Origin: Odobenus rosmarus divergens
Lineage: Eukaryota > Chordata > Mammalia > Carnivora > Odobenidae
Assembly: GCF_000321225.1 (NCBI RefSeq)
Contig: NW_004450478.1
Location: 1,116,168 to 1,180,167 of the forward strand
Length of the DNA stretch: 64,000 nucleotides
Direction of reading: 5' to 3'
Position numbers and translations under genes: made by a program. Numbering within the stretch: the stretch's first letter is position 1; each line of letters opens with the position of its first letter. Shown one piece after another: positions 35,317 to 45,610 of this stretch. The notes under the pieces are model-generated. The model had not been told where the DNA came from, did not search any database, and was given only the letters and a program-made list of their open reading frames with translations.

Positions 35317-36090
35317 AGGCATTCATTCATTTGTTTAAGGGGATTTTTTGAGCTCATCTCTGTGAAGCACTACCAAAGATCCTAAAGACACAGATATAAA
35401 CAACCCAAAGCTCAACTCAAAAGGAACTAACAGTGGAGTGAGGTTGATTTATAAGTAACTTAATTATGACAACTCAGGGTGAAAATATTAAACAGAAGTA
35501 AGACCTTGGTGTTATAGGGGCAAAGAGCAGGAGCACAGAAGAGAGAAAACTCCCATTAAGGTAAGGAACATTTCCAAGCAGAGATGAGACTCAAAATTAA
35601 TCTTAAATGATGAATGAGTTTTCCAAGGCAAAGAGAGATAGACAAGGAAAACAATGATGCCCTCACCCAAAAGGGAGTATGGTTGGAAGAGAATGTGGAG
35701 GCAACAGCTTGACATTTAAGGTGGGTGAATTCAGTCTTAGATTTGTGGATTTCTTTTCAAGGATTATAGAAATACAACTCTACATTTCAGGAAAGAAAAC
35801 GTACAGTCATGAGTCATCAGAAAATAGGTGGTATCTGAAGTGAGAAAGAAAGAAACTCAAGATAGAATCCTAAAAAAAAAAAAAAAAAAACAATATTTTA
35901 GGCATGATGGAAGAAAAGACACAAGTGAATGAGAATGAGGGGTGGCTGCTAAATTGAGAGATCCAGGACAAGAGCTCTCATGGAAGCTGAGAATCAAGAC
36001 AGCTTCGGTGATGATGTTTAGAACAGTGGCAAATGCCAAAGGTTGGTCCAGAAAAAATAGCTCAGAAAAGCTTCATGAAAGTAAGGGGAT
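35317..36090 (-). mobile_element. L2 LINE relic, minus strand, strongly diverged
   Basis: The left part (GGCATTCATTCATTTGTTTA, TGTGAAGCACTACCAAAGAT, CAAAGCTCAACTCAAAAGG) resembles the reverse complement of the L2 3' end. The right part (AGTCATCAGAAAATAGGTGG, GGTGATGATGTTTAGAAC, AGTGGCAAATGCCAAAGG) resembles L2 further upstream. A pure A run sits at 35873-35891. Boundaries are approximate and parts between may be unrelated. Confidence 0.5.
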
Positions 36091-36191
36091 AGAGTGAGTT
36101 TAGACTAATCTTTCATGTTTATCGCTAAAGAAAAGGAGATAAAAAGGACAGTAAAGAGGATAGATATTGACTAGTAAGAAGAGAGTTTTTT

Positions 36192-36400
36192 GCGGGGGGG
36201 GGCGCCTGGGTGGCTCAGTTGGTTAAGCGACTGCCTTCGGCTCAGGTCATGATCCTGGAGTCCCGGGATCGAGTCCCGCATCGGGCTCCCTGCTCAGCAG
36301 GGAGTCTGCTTCTCCCTCTGACCCTATTCCCTCTCTCGTGCTCTCTATGTCTCATTCTCTCTCTGTCAAATAAATAAATAAAATCTTTAAAAAAAAAAAA
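36192..36400 (+). mobile_element. SINEC, plus strand, young type with target duplication
   Basis: Head after a G run (GGGGGGGGCGCCTGGGTGG), GTTAAGCGACTGCCTTCGG, TCCTGGAGTCCCGGGATCG, GCATCGGGCTCCCTGCTCAG, CT-rich body and A tail. The target AGAAGAGAGTTTTTT (36177-36191) recurs at 36401-36415 with one change. This copy is among the least decayed by eye, since the CpGs of the B-box region are intact. Confidence 0.95.
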
Positions 36401-36417
36401 AGAAGAGAGGTTTTTTT

Positions 36418-36902
36418 TTTTAATGGATATATTTTGATCATGTGTATTTCCTGCAAATAATGAGCTGGTAGAAAGGGAGAAGCTTCATATGGCTAATTCA
36501 TAGGAGGTTAATTACATTTTAGAAAAGAACACTTGCAAAGTTATCTATATCCATATTAAGTTTCCACCTAGTAACACTGTACCTTACTGAAGCTATATGA
36601 GACATCATCCCAAAATGAGTGATAGCCTATTCAATTTACAAAGCCACATTTTTATTTGTGGCCATCAAATGAAACTATGACATGATAAATAAGCTGTTTC
36701 TTAGTTTTTTCTTTGTTTCAAGTCAATATTCCATTTAGATATGATCTTACAACCATGACAGAAATCATTATTAACACATTCTGACCCCTCTTAACACACA
36801 AACTTTTGAGCACTTGAAATAGAAAAATTTATGATTTAAAAGTTAAGACAACAATTTTAATCAGTTTGGCAAAGTCCTTAATGAAACCATCACCATCAAA
36901 TT
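36418..36902. other. Unique sequence, no gene seen
   Basis: No repeat, open frame or motif recognised between the two SINECs. Confidence 0.5.
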
Positions 36903-37095
36903 TTTTAAGGATTTTATTTATTTATTTGAGAAAGACAGAGAGAGGGTGAAACAAGGGGGAAGGCCAGAGGGGAAGGGAGAGGGACAAGCAGACTCTGTGC
37001 TGAGCGTGGAGCCAAACTCAGGGCTCGATCTCATGACCCTGAGATCATGATCTGAGCCAAAATCAAGAGTTGGTTGCTTAACCGAGGCACCCCTG
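36903..37095 (-). mobile_element. SINEC, minus strand
   Basis: TTTTAAGGATTTTATTTATT, a GA-rich block, CAAGCAGACTCTGTGCTGAG, GGGCTCGATCTCATGACCC and a shortened head (CTTAACCGAGGCACCCC). The head lacks the usual CAACTGAGCCACC. Flanking AAATTTTT on both sides is too simple for a secure target duplication. It is oriented against the plus-strand copy at 36192, about 500 bases away. Confidence 0.85.
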
Positions 37096-37920
37096 AAGTC
37101 AACAAATTTTTAAATAAATTTTCTCAGTTATGTAGATGTAGAACAAAACTGCCCTAGGATGGTTAAGATTCCTGTGCTCATTAAATATTTATTGAATGCA
37201 AAAGTACACAGGTTTCTGCCAAATCATGAAAGAGAAGGCAAGAGCTAATAAATATGATGTTAAAAAAAACTTCCATAAAGTCCATTATGATCTGTCTTAT
37301 GATTAGTTTTATCATATAATTTAAACAAGATAGAAGTCTATTTGATCCTTACATAAAAGAAGAACAAAAGTAGGAAGTATAAGGCTCATACAGAGATTTC
37401 ATAAAGTCTTGAGGGACCCACACTCCTTCCAGATCTCTGCTCTGCCATCCTTAGAATGTGCCCCTTATCCTCATGACAAAAAGAGGGCTGATAGAATTCC
37501 TTCCACCTACTACATTTATGTCCCAGGCATAGGTGGTAGAAAGGGGAAATATCAAGATGTTCCCTTTACTTTTTAAGGAAAGTTCCCAAAGTTCTTTCCA
37601 ACTTTTCTGTATCTATTTCACTGGCCAGAGCCTAGTCACATGGTAATACCTAGCTGAATTAATACCTAGATGGATGGCTACAATGTATAGCCAAAAATTA
37701 GGGTTCTAGTTCTATCCTAAGGAAAATATATATTAACTATATTGGCTATATAGCAATTTCTGAGACATGGTAGCAATTTCTACCACGTGGTTCCATTCAC
37801 CCTGAAGATTTAAAGTTTCCCAAACTCCCTTTCTGCCTGGTAGGGAATGAAAAAAAAAAAGTGAAATAGGCACTAGGTGAATTTAGGATGGAAATTAGGA
37901 TGGCTTATTGGTCATGTTCT
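37096..37920. other. Unique sequence, no gene seen
   Basis: No repeat body or gene recognised. A short A run is at about 37850-37860. Confidence 0.5.
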
Positions 37921-37934
37921 AAAGGAGTGTTCAT

Positions 37935-38120
37935 GGGGCTCCGGGGTAGCAGCTCAGGCCATTAAGCGTCTGCCTTCGGCTCCTGGGATCGAGCCCCATG
38001 TTGGGCACCCTGCTCAGTTGGGAGTGTATTCTCCCTCTCCCTCTGCTCCTCCCCACTGCTCTCTCTCTCTCATAAATAAATAAATAACATCTTTAAAATA
38101 AATAAATAAATAAATAAATA
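37935..38120 (+). mobile_element. SINEC, plus strand, with deletion between promoter boxes
   Basis: Head GGGGCTCCGGGGTAGCAGC is diverged. CTGCCTTCGGCTC then joins straight to CTGGGATCGAGCCCC, so about 20 bases (the AGGTCATGATC segment) that normally separate the two parts are missing. Body, CT-rich tract and a long AAATAAAT tail follow. The target AAGGAGTGTTCATG (37921-37934) recurs as AAGGTGTGTTCCTG at 38121-38134. The 68-codon open frame across it is an artefact. Confidence 0.9.
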
Positions 38121-38134
38121 AAGGTGTGTTCCTG

Positions 38135-39211
38135 TTCATCTTCCTAAATCAGTTGCCTAGGAAGTTACATTAGTTCACTTTGTGATTGTTTGTTGTCTTA
38201 GCTCTGTTTACACAATTCCAATATGTCCGTGAAAAGAATAGAAAACTTAGCCTCAGATGTGGAATATATAATCTAGATGTCCTAATTTGCCCAGTGCTAT
38301 GGGGGCTAAATTGGCATTATTGAGAAACTCTTAAATGGCAGCTGTCAAAAGACAGAAAGTACCTGAACATGAGTCAAAATTTCACTCATGCCAATTTTCA
38401 TTGGCACAAGCTGGATAAAACCATCGCTGCAACCAACTGCCTATTAAATTAACAGCAAAATCTTAGCTGCTCCTATCCTTCATTAGCAGCTTCCTTCAGG
38501 AATTATCCAAGGTCAGTGCTCTTCCATTCTTACTTCTCATGACAGGAGTCAGCACTTAGCCATCACCCTCCAGATGGTGATATTCAAGATCTTGGCAAAC
38601 TGCCTTTCCAAGCTTGTGAATCCTAGTAGAGAATAATTACCTGGATATTGAACTGATTTTTTTGTCACCCTTGATAGCTAAAATAATTGGGGGCAATGTG
38701 GCTATGTTGACGGAGTGTTTGGCTGCCAATTTCTCCTTTTAGATAACCTCATGTGGAAAATGACATGAGCCCACTCATCTGCTGTAACATTCAGAAGAAC
38801 AGTTGTGGCACTAGAACCTAAATGGGGGCCCTAAGTTCAAGAAGAGGATAAAAGAAAGTGCATCCCAGAGTGAGAAACTGGATATTTATTGGTGGTATGT
38901 GGCACTTTCTGGAGGAAAATGCTGGTCCATGGCAGGTGGCACTGGCCACACTGTGGTGTCAGCAATGTCGTGTCAGCAATGTCACGTCAGCGGGTCGGAT
39001 TAGACTTCCACAGTGATCGACAAGGGCTCTGCCATGGCTGGCACAAAGCCAGGTGCAAACCAGATCCCATCCTGAAGCTACATATAGCCCTTTATTTCAC
39101 CACTAGCCTAGCACCCTCGGATGTCTCATGAAACATTTGACAAAATGCTATATTCATTCTAGGAAGTCATCTACGTCTCTGATGGTTTCCCTGGCATCTC
39201 TCTATAGACAA
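38135..39211. other. Unique sequence with a short tandem repeat
   Basis: No recognised transposon. A weak CTCF-like match (11 of 14) is at 38566-38580, and a 14-bp tandem repeat is at 38956-38983. An 80-codon frame at 38889-39131 overlaps the tandem repeat and has no motif. Confidence 0.45.
38956..38983. repeat. 14-bp perfect tandem duplication
   Basis: GTGTCAGCAATGTC occurs twice in direct succession, followed by a partial third unit (ACGTCAGCG). The area retains several CpGs. Confidence 0.85.
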
Positions 39212-39310
39212 TAATAAAAATAACAATAGCTAGCACTTACTGAGCTTTTAGTATATGTCAGGCACTATGCTAAATTTAGATTCATTTCATCTCACATAAT
39301 AATGGCTATT
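39212..39310 (-). mobile_element. MIR SINE 3' fragment, minus strand
   Basis: AATAACAATAGCTAGCACTT, TACTGAGCTTTTAGTATATG and TCAGGCACTATGCTAAATTT match the reverse complement of the MIR 3' third. The rest of MIR is not found beyond about 39310. Confidence 0.75.
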
Positions 39311-40608
39311 GGCCGAATACTATCCAGTCCTATCTACTTTCCTTCTAATAGAATCCTGAGTGAAAATGTCTAGATAAAGAATATTACCTTTCATAACCTC
39401 TATCTGTTTATTCAAGAAAAACAAAAATCAGTATCAGTGTAATCAACCATAACATAGCCAAGAAGCAAATTTTAGAGAAAGACATTTCTAAAATATCAGA
39501 ATTTCATAATAAATTCTGATTTATTTTTGGGTGATACATTATGCAGGATGGTAGAATTCCCAAGATATTTTTTTCTAGGGGCTTAAGTAAATCTTCTAAA
39601 TCCTTGAACTTCAGTTTAAAATACAGAAGTGATTCTTAAATCTTAAAGCTCTGGTCAGGTGAGTTGTTTTTCTTATAGCGTATCTTTTTTTCAAAGGCTA
39701 TTTCTGCTCAATGAGAAAACTCACATCCCCGAATATTTATGTACCAAGGTTTCTGTTGAAGGAATATTTAAAAGCTATTGACCAGATCGTTGATTTCAAT
39801 GGCAAGCCATAATCATTTCACAGATAGTAAGAAAAGAAACACAAAGTAACAAGGGCATAATATAAACCATGTCTAAATGCCCACATTTTTATCTTATATA
39901 TGTTAAACTTTAACAAAATTGGTAAAATATTTGCTATTTGTCATCAACCAAGAGCTGGGTTAAATCCTATTTTGCCTCTTACCATTTGGGTGGCCTTGTA
40001 TAAGTTAGTTAATTTATCTAAGTTTCATTGTCTATATACATATATATATATATATTCTAGAGAGAGAGGGAGAGAATATTACATTATGGAGTATTGATAC
40101 AGCAGGTGCTATTGATAGCAAGTATTACTGTCATTTTTTCTAGTTTTTAAATAAACCAGATGACATATAGAGTAAAGCCTTTAATATGAATAAACATGTG
40201 GAATTAAATTTTAACCCTTTTTAAAGGAATTAATATTTCAGTTCCTTTAATATGGCCTATTAGTGTTCTCTTTTGAAATAAAAAATGTGAATTATTAGAT
40301 GTGAATTTACCAGACACAAAGAGTTTTATTCAAGCAGAAACAGTAGTAGACTACGTCTGGGATTCTCACACATTCGCAGAATAGGTCAATTTTAACAGAA
40401 GGAAACCACAAGACTTCTGTTCTTTGTTCCGCTTGGACACTTATTCTGGAACCTTGAGCAACATCCCTTATAAGTGACCTTAATGTAAAAATGAGGGGTT
40501 AGATTAGATTATCTGTACGGCTTCTAACATCCAGCAACCAGGTATTCAAAATCATGTATAAAAGTCCGTCAGCAGAAATGAATTCCTTTGGCTTTAGATA
40601 TTGGCAGG
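39311..40608. other. Unique sequence with (TA)n microsatellite
   Basis: No gene. A TATATACA/(TA)n run followed by a GA-rich run lies at 40033-40073. The small frame at 39900-40097 runs into this microsatellite. Confidence 0.5.
40033..40073. repeat. (TA)n microsatellite followed by (GA)n
   Basis: About nine TA units (40039-40056), then TCTAGAGAGAGAGGGAGAGA. Likely length-variable. Confidence 0.85.
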
Positions 40609-40835
40609 CAGTATAGTATAACAGAAACGAGGCACAGTTTGGAATCAGCCAAAGCTGAGTGCCTATCCAGGTTGACTTTTCAGTTCCATGACCTTTAGCA
40701 AGTCACCCCCCTTCACTGAGGCTGTTTTCTCACTTGCAAAATGCTGATGCTAGCTGCCTGCTGGGAGTGTTGCGAAGATTAGAGATGGTGTAGGTATTCA
40801 ATGATTTGGCTGGCATTCAATTAATCATAGCTATT
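40609..40835 (+). mobile_element. MIR SINE, plus strand
   Basis: CAGTATAGTATAACAGAAAC, GTTTGGAATCAGCCAAAGCT, CATGACCTTTAGCAAGTCAC, TCACTGAGGCTGTTTTCTCA and CTTGCAAAATGCTGATGC followed by GCGAAGATTAGAGATGG follow the MIR order from head to core to 3' region. The 3' end is diverged. Confidence 0.9.
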
Positions 40836-41459
40836 ATTTTCCAGAATCCACCAGTAAAATGCAAATTTACTGGGAAGGATGACTTTTGAGGACATTTTTG
40901 GATGCCAGGAATAGAGAGCCACTCAAATCCCAATAAATGAGAGATGTGAAGCAATGGTGTTATAAGGTTATAGATAGTTCCATGGATCTCAGGACACAGA
41001 AGGTCTGGAACTGGGAACTGAACAGAAATAAAGTTCTCTCTGCACATATGATGTGCTTCTTCTGTCAGATCATCTGTACCATTTCTCTCTCTTTCTTCCC
41101 TCCTTCCAGCTTTAATACCCACAGCTCCCTAGAACCCTCTTCCATCTCTCTTATCCCCACACAGGGTCCCTAATTTACTAACTTCTACTTCACTGTCAGC
41201 TCTGGGACAGAGGGTACAACCAGAGGGTGGAGACATGTAGTCGACTATCCATTTCGTAGAGTTGGCTTGTAGGAAGACCCTTGGGAATGGGTACATAGCA
41301 GAGATAGTACCCCAACATAGAATTAATACAAAGGGTAACACAAAATGCTTGTTGCCACCCTACATTTGTTTTCTGGTGATAAGATGTATGGAGTTGGAGT
41401 CCGGGATGGATACAGCTTGTATGGATCCTGAAGGGTATATAATTTTGAAGCCCCTCTTT
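40836..41459. other. Unique sequence, overlapping short frames
   Basis: Open frames on both strands between 40817 and 41555 overlap each other heavily (up to 119 codons on the minus strand at 41196-41555, ending inside a SINEC). None shows a recognisable motif. Confidence 0.5.
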
Positions 41460-41473
41460 AAGACAAAAAAATA

Positions 41474-41674
41474 GGGCGCCTGGGTGGCTCAGTTGGTTAA
41501 GCGACTGCCTTCGGCTCAGGTCATGATCCTGGAGTCCCCGGATCGAGTCCCGCATCAGGCTCCCTGCTCAGCAGGGAATCTGCTTCTCCCTCTAACCCTC
41601 CCCCCTTCATGTGCTCTCTCTCATTCTCACTCTCTCAAATAAACAAATAAATAAATAACATCTTTAAAAAAAAA
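41474..41674 (+). mobile_element. SINEC, plus strand, young type with perfect target duplication
   Basis: Full-length copy GGGCGCCTGGGTGGCTCAG, GTTAAGCGACTGCC, TCCTGGAGTCCCCGGATCG, a CT-rich body and an A tail. The target AAGACAAAAAAATA (41460-41473) recurs at 41675-41688 without change. Confidence 0.95.
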
Positions 41675-41688
41675 AAGACAAAAAAATA

Positions 41689-42419
41689 AAGTTATGAATG
41701 CAAAATATAGAGGTAAGTAAATATTTTTAGAATTGGAAAAGAAAGTACAATAAATTATACACTTTGAGGAAGTAACATAAATGTCACAAAATCCAGAAAA
41801 TATTTCTATGAATTAATTGCTTAATACACATATATAATACATTTTCCTACATTTTTAGGTTGCTTACTTGCTCCCTTCTTTGTGTAATAATATTTGTAAT
41901 ATTTCTTCAGAGAGAATGTAAATAGTATTTTCTAGAGCAAGGTTGATCAAAATTTGGTTTTATCTAATTGATAATTGAGATCCATAAAAACAGACCTCCT
42001 TATTTTTTGCTGTATAATTACAGGTTTATTTCCTAAAAAGACAAAAATTCTGTCTTTCTAGAATTGTATTTCAGTTCAAGTCTACTTTAAATTTTCCATT
42101 AAAAGTGTAAGATGTAGTGTACCCTGCATTATCAAGTCTATCCCTGACAGGAGAGAATTTGTCTTTTGACCTGACATTAATTAGAACTGAAGCTTTTGCT
42201 TACTGGGTTTACACAGATGAGGACTGCAAGACTTTTTCTCAGACTAGCTTCGGACTAATCTGGAAGAAACCTACCTATTTGCAGTGCCAGCTAATTTCCA
42301 ACACATTTATATATTGATACAGATTCTAACCTTGTGCTTTGTGTCAGGGACAGGGAGACAGGCACAGAGGGTGGTAGGTGTATTCCTGGAAATAGTTCCT
42401 ACACTAGGACAGCTATAAG
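41689..42419. other. Unique sequence, no gene seen
   Basis: No repeat recognised. Open frames at 42117-42317 and 42307-42546 are short and the second runs into an L1. Confidence 0.5.
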
Positions 42420-42434
42420 AATAGTAAGTATTTA

Positions 42435-43376
42435 CAAGAAATAACAAGTGTTGGCGAGGATGTGGAGAAAAAAGAACCCTCGTGCACTGTGGGTGGGAAT
42501 GCAAACTGGTGCAGCCACTGCAGAAAACAGTATGGAGGTTCCTCAAAAAGTTAAAAACAGAACTATGATCTAGAATACCTTATGATCCAGCAACCATGTT
42601 ACTGGGTATTTATGCAAAAAATACAAAAACACTAATTCAAAGGGATACATGTACCCCGATTTTTACAGCAGCATTATTTATAATAGCCAAGATATAGAAG
42701 CAGCCCAAGTGTCCATCAGTTGTTGAGTGGATAAAGAAGAGGTGGCATATATATATATATACAATGGGGTATTACTCAGCCATGAAACGAATGAAATCTT
42801 GCCATTTGCAATGACATGGGTGGAGCTAGAGAGTGTTATGCTAAATGAAATAAGTCAGAGAAAGACAAATATCATATGATTTCACTCATACACAGAATTT
42901 AAGAAACAAAACAGAAGAACAACAACAAAAAAGAGACAAACCAAGAAACAGACCTTTTTTTAAAGATTTTTTATTTATTTATTTATTTATTTGAGAGCAA
43001 AAGCACAAGCAGGGGGAGCAGCAGAGGGAGAGGGAGAAGCAGGCTCTACACTGAGCAGGGAGCCCGACGTGGGGCTCAATCCCAGGACCCTGAGATCATG
43101 ACCTGAGCTGAAGGCAGACGCTTAACAGACTGAGCCACCGAAGTGCTCCACAAGAAACAGACTCTTAACTACAGAGAACAAACCAATGGTTGCCAGAGGG
43201 GATGGGGTGGGGGGATGGGTGAAATAGGCAATGGGGATTAAGGAGTGCCCTTGTCCTGATGAACACCAGATGATTTATGGAAGCGTTGAATCACTATATT
43301 GTACACTGAAACTAATATTACACTGTATGTTAACTATACTGGAATTAAAATATAAATAAACAGATAGATAAATAAT
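42435..43376 (+). mobile_element. L1 3' end, plus strand, with nested SINEC and target duplication
   Basis: CAAGAAATAACAAGTGTTGG is the usual point in the L1 ORF2 end. CTGTGGGTGGGAATGCAAAC, TTATTTATAATAGCCAAGAT, TTACTCAGCCATGAAACGAA and a 3' UTR (GGTGAAATAGGCAATGGG, TATATTGTACACTGAAAC, CTGTATGTTAACTATACTGG) follow in L1 order, then an A-rich tail. The flanks AATAGTAAGTATTTA (42420-42434) and AATAGTAATTATTCA (43377-43391) agree at 13 of 15 positions. A SINEC at 42954-43150 interrupts it, so the L1 is older. Confidence 0.93.
42954..43150 (-). mobile_element. SINEC, minus strand, nested in L1
   Basis: T-rich start, AAGATTTTTTATTTATTTAT, GCAGGGGGAGCAGCAGAGGG, GAAGCAGGCTCTACACTGAG, GGGGCTCAATCCCAGGACC, GACTGAGCCACCGAAGTGC. 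The 12-bp target CAAGAAACAGAC is perfect (42942-42953 and 43151-43162). Confidence 0.95.
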
Positions 43377-43391
43377 AATAGTAATTATTCA

Positions 43392-44519
43392 TGGAAGTGC
43401 TACAAATCCCATAAATGTAGCCCATTAAACAAACTAAAGGTATATCCATCATAACCCTTTAGCCAGATCCGAAGGTGCTTTCATGCTCTATGACCATAGA
43501 GGCAATCTGAAGGAGGGAAAGTTGAAGTGGAAAGAGTCAGCGGCACTGATCTGTACTGGTTACAATATCTGACTTTAGAGAATTAAACATATAAATGCAC
43601 GACCTTGAGAACACATTGGCAGACTTCCTCTCAGAGCCTGAAGCTCATGCTTTGTTAGGATAAATGAGGATTATCAAGCACTCAGAATGCTACAGAGGGA
43701 AAACTAGCCAGGCTGATGTAGAAGGACACTATTCTGTCTATTCCGTCACTCTGAGCGTTCTGGGTGAGCAAGGAAAGAAGGCTGTAAGAAAGCTCGTGAT
43801 GAGGTAGATAAGGTTACAGCAAAACCAACCTCACTGATCACAGTAGTTTTTCCAGGGGTAGATTTACATTTGCTAACATCTGCCACATGTGTCTGCTCTA
43901 GCAAGAAACTAGTTAACTTGACCTCAGACCTGGGATTTCATCAGGCAAGATGACACAGAGGCTGTGTTCAGATAAAAGAGGTGTATGGGAGACACCAATT
44001 CCATGATTGGCAGGAAGGGAGAGACAAAACTGACAACTCAAAGAGAAGAAAGACATTTCTTTTTCATTTTCATAACAGTTGTTAAAAATTAATGACAAGT
44101 AAAAGAAAACTAAAGATGGTTAAGAAAAGAAAGGAAAGACCTTCATTAGCTTTCTTAAGTGAAGTGCTCTTGTGCCCAAGGGGAACTGTGCTGTCACTAA
44201 AATACACTGAAGCAAGACTGAGTCCAACAACATAACCATTCAGACTGTGAACTCTGAGGCCTCCCAGGTAAATTCATTAGAAACTGATATATGTGTCTGC
44301 GAAAGAGCTCTACAAGGAAAGAGAATTACCAGAATGGAATTGTATTATGTACTCAAAGGTCAGCTAAATATCATTAAATGAGTGACTATGTGGCTAATGA
44401 ACTTTCTAGAAAAATATTTACACACACGTTGCCTAGTATGAACCAATGATGAGGATAAAGCGAAAAATCACTTTAAGACTGACTAATATCAGCCTTCTAG
44501 TAATGACCAAAGCTCCTCA
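43392..44519. other. Unique sequence, no gene seen
   Basis: No repeat body, motif or credible frame recognised. Confidence 0.5.
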
Positions 44520-44612
44520 CGCATTCACTATTAGCCAGGACTGTGCCATTTTCCATTCATATCACATAAGCTTCACGGATTCCTTGTGAGATAGGTATTT
44601 TCATTTCTTCCC
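44520..44612 (-). mobile_element. MIR SINE, minus strand, left part of a split copy
   Basis: TTCACTATTAGCCAGGACTG, TGCCATTTTCCATTCATATC and CTTGTGAGATAGGTATTTTC match the reverse complement of the MIR 3' half. The remaining core (GGGAAAACTGAGGCTTAG) is found about 260 bases further on, after an L2 end. Confidence 0.65.
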
Positions 44613-44869
44613 TTTCCCGATTCTTTTCCCAGTTATCTCCTACTCATCTTCTGTGTCTCAACTTAAATATTTCACCACCCAAAATACATTGTCTCAACAC
44701 CCTTCCCAGCTTTTTTTTTTTCCCCAAATATCCTGGACTTTCTTCACAGCACTTATCATACTATGGAATCATGCAATTATTTTTTATTGGTATACTTTCT
44801 ATCTTCCACTTTACCATGTAAGGGCAGAATATACCCAGTGGGTTCAGTGAATGCAAGTTGATTAAATAA
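44613..44869 (+). mobile_element. L2 LINE 3' end, inside a MIR
   Basis: CTGTGTCTCAACTTAAATAT, CCTGGACTTTCTTCACAGCA, CAGCACTTATCATACTATGG, GTAAGGGCAGAATATACCC and GTTGATTAAATAAACAAATG are in the L2 3' UTR order (GCACTTATCAC ... GAGGGCAGGGACT ... GTTGAATGAATGAA). It separates two parts of one MIR. A T run is at 44711-44721. Confidence 0.65.
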
Positions 44870-44960
44870 ACAAATGATGGGAAAACTGAGGCTTAGAAAA
44901 GTGGAGCCATGGCTAAGAGGCTGAACATGATTCAAATCAAGCTCTCAGTGCCTTCAAAAC
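44870..44960 (-). mobile_element. MIR SINE, minus strand, right part of a split copy
   Basis: TGATGGGAAAACTGAGGCTT, AGAAAAGTGGAGCC and ATTCAAATCAAGCTCTCAGT correspond to the reverse complement of the MIR core and head (GATGAGGAAACTGAGGC ... TTCGAACCCAGGCAGTC), continuing the copy at 44520. Confidence 0.65.
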
Positions 44961-45243
44961 CTTTGGAATGAACCCCTGTGTTACCCTATCCATGCCAGCC
45001 AGGCTACATAATTGTCAGGGCTCAGTGCAAAATAAAAATGCAAGCCCTTGTTCAAAAAGCAGGGGGAAGGTGCCATTGATGGTGTTAAAATATAAAGCTT
45101 TATTCTTTCTTCCACAGCTCCCTTTCACTTGACATATTTTTTTATTTGCTACTGAATGTGGTTCTAAGTAAAGAAAACTTAAAACTTTAAATTATTACCA
45201 TGAAGTTTACTGTTATCTTTATAGAGAGCAATAGCAGCTTTAA

Positions 45244-45251
45244 ATGCAAAT
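45244..45251 (+). promoter_or_regulatory. Octamer (POU factor) motif
   Basis: ATGCAAAT, an exact octamer, at the left edge of the CpG cluster. A second exact copy is 90 bases downstream at 45334-45341. Eight-base matches also occur by chance elsewhere in the window (for example 9827 and 14142), so the evidence is weak. Confidence 0.25.
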
Positions 45252-45257
45252 CTGAAT

Positions 45258-45610
45258 ATTCGCCTTGTATGCAGAATTCTCACGCATGGAGAGTCCCCCA
45301 GATTCGGCGCTCCGGGGACATGTGGCGCGCCATATGCAAATGGATCAGCAAGGAACAGCTGACGCAAATGCCATGTGCATCTCTGCTCACACACACGCGC
45401 CGTCGTCCCACAGGATTTCATTTGCCAAACAAAAAACAAAGAGAGAATCATGAAGAACTTCAGGAGCAGAGCATTAAACGAAGCAGGGGGCCCTGGTGAG
45501 CACCTGGTGTGGTGCTACAGCGTAGGTCACACAGCCATTAGGCCGCCCTGTGTACCGTCTCAGTCCGCCACGGGTTGTTCCTCTGTCCCCCGTGGGGCTA
45601 TTGCCGAACC
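45258..45610. promoter_or_regulatory. Small CpG-rich cluster, candidate regulatory element
   Basis: By eye about 20 CpGs fall within some 350 bases, including TTCGGCGCTCCGGGG, TGGCGCGCCATATG and CACGCGCCGTCGTC. The flanks have almost none. It is not a SINE, L1, L2 or LTR that I recognise. It also contains two octamer motifs just before and inside it. Retained CpGs suggest low germline methylation, as at a small promoter or enhancer, or a GC-rich single-copy remnant. No TATA box, exon or polyadenylation site could be tied to it. Confidence 0.35.
45334..45341 (+). promoter_or_regulatory. Octamer (POU factor) motif
   Basis: ATGCAAAT directly follows a GGCGCGCC palindrome within the CpG cluster, 90 bases from the first octamer. 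Confidence 0.25.

Noticed and set aside
36891..37111. Target duplication for the SINEC at 36903
   Set aside because: Only AAATTTTT-like low-complexity bases are shared; not enough to claim.
38566..38580. CTCF-like match CCTCCAGATGGTGA
   Set aside because: It matches 11 of 14 positions and misses key core bases (third A and the C of GGC), so it was not listed as a site.
41196..41555. 119-codon minus-strand frame
   Set aside because: Its start lies in a SINEC head and the rest overlaps two other frames; no recognisable motif.
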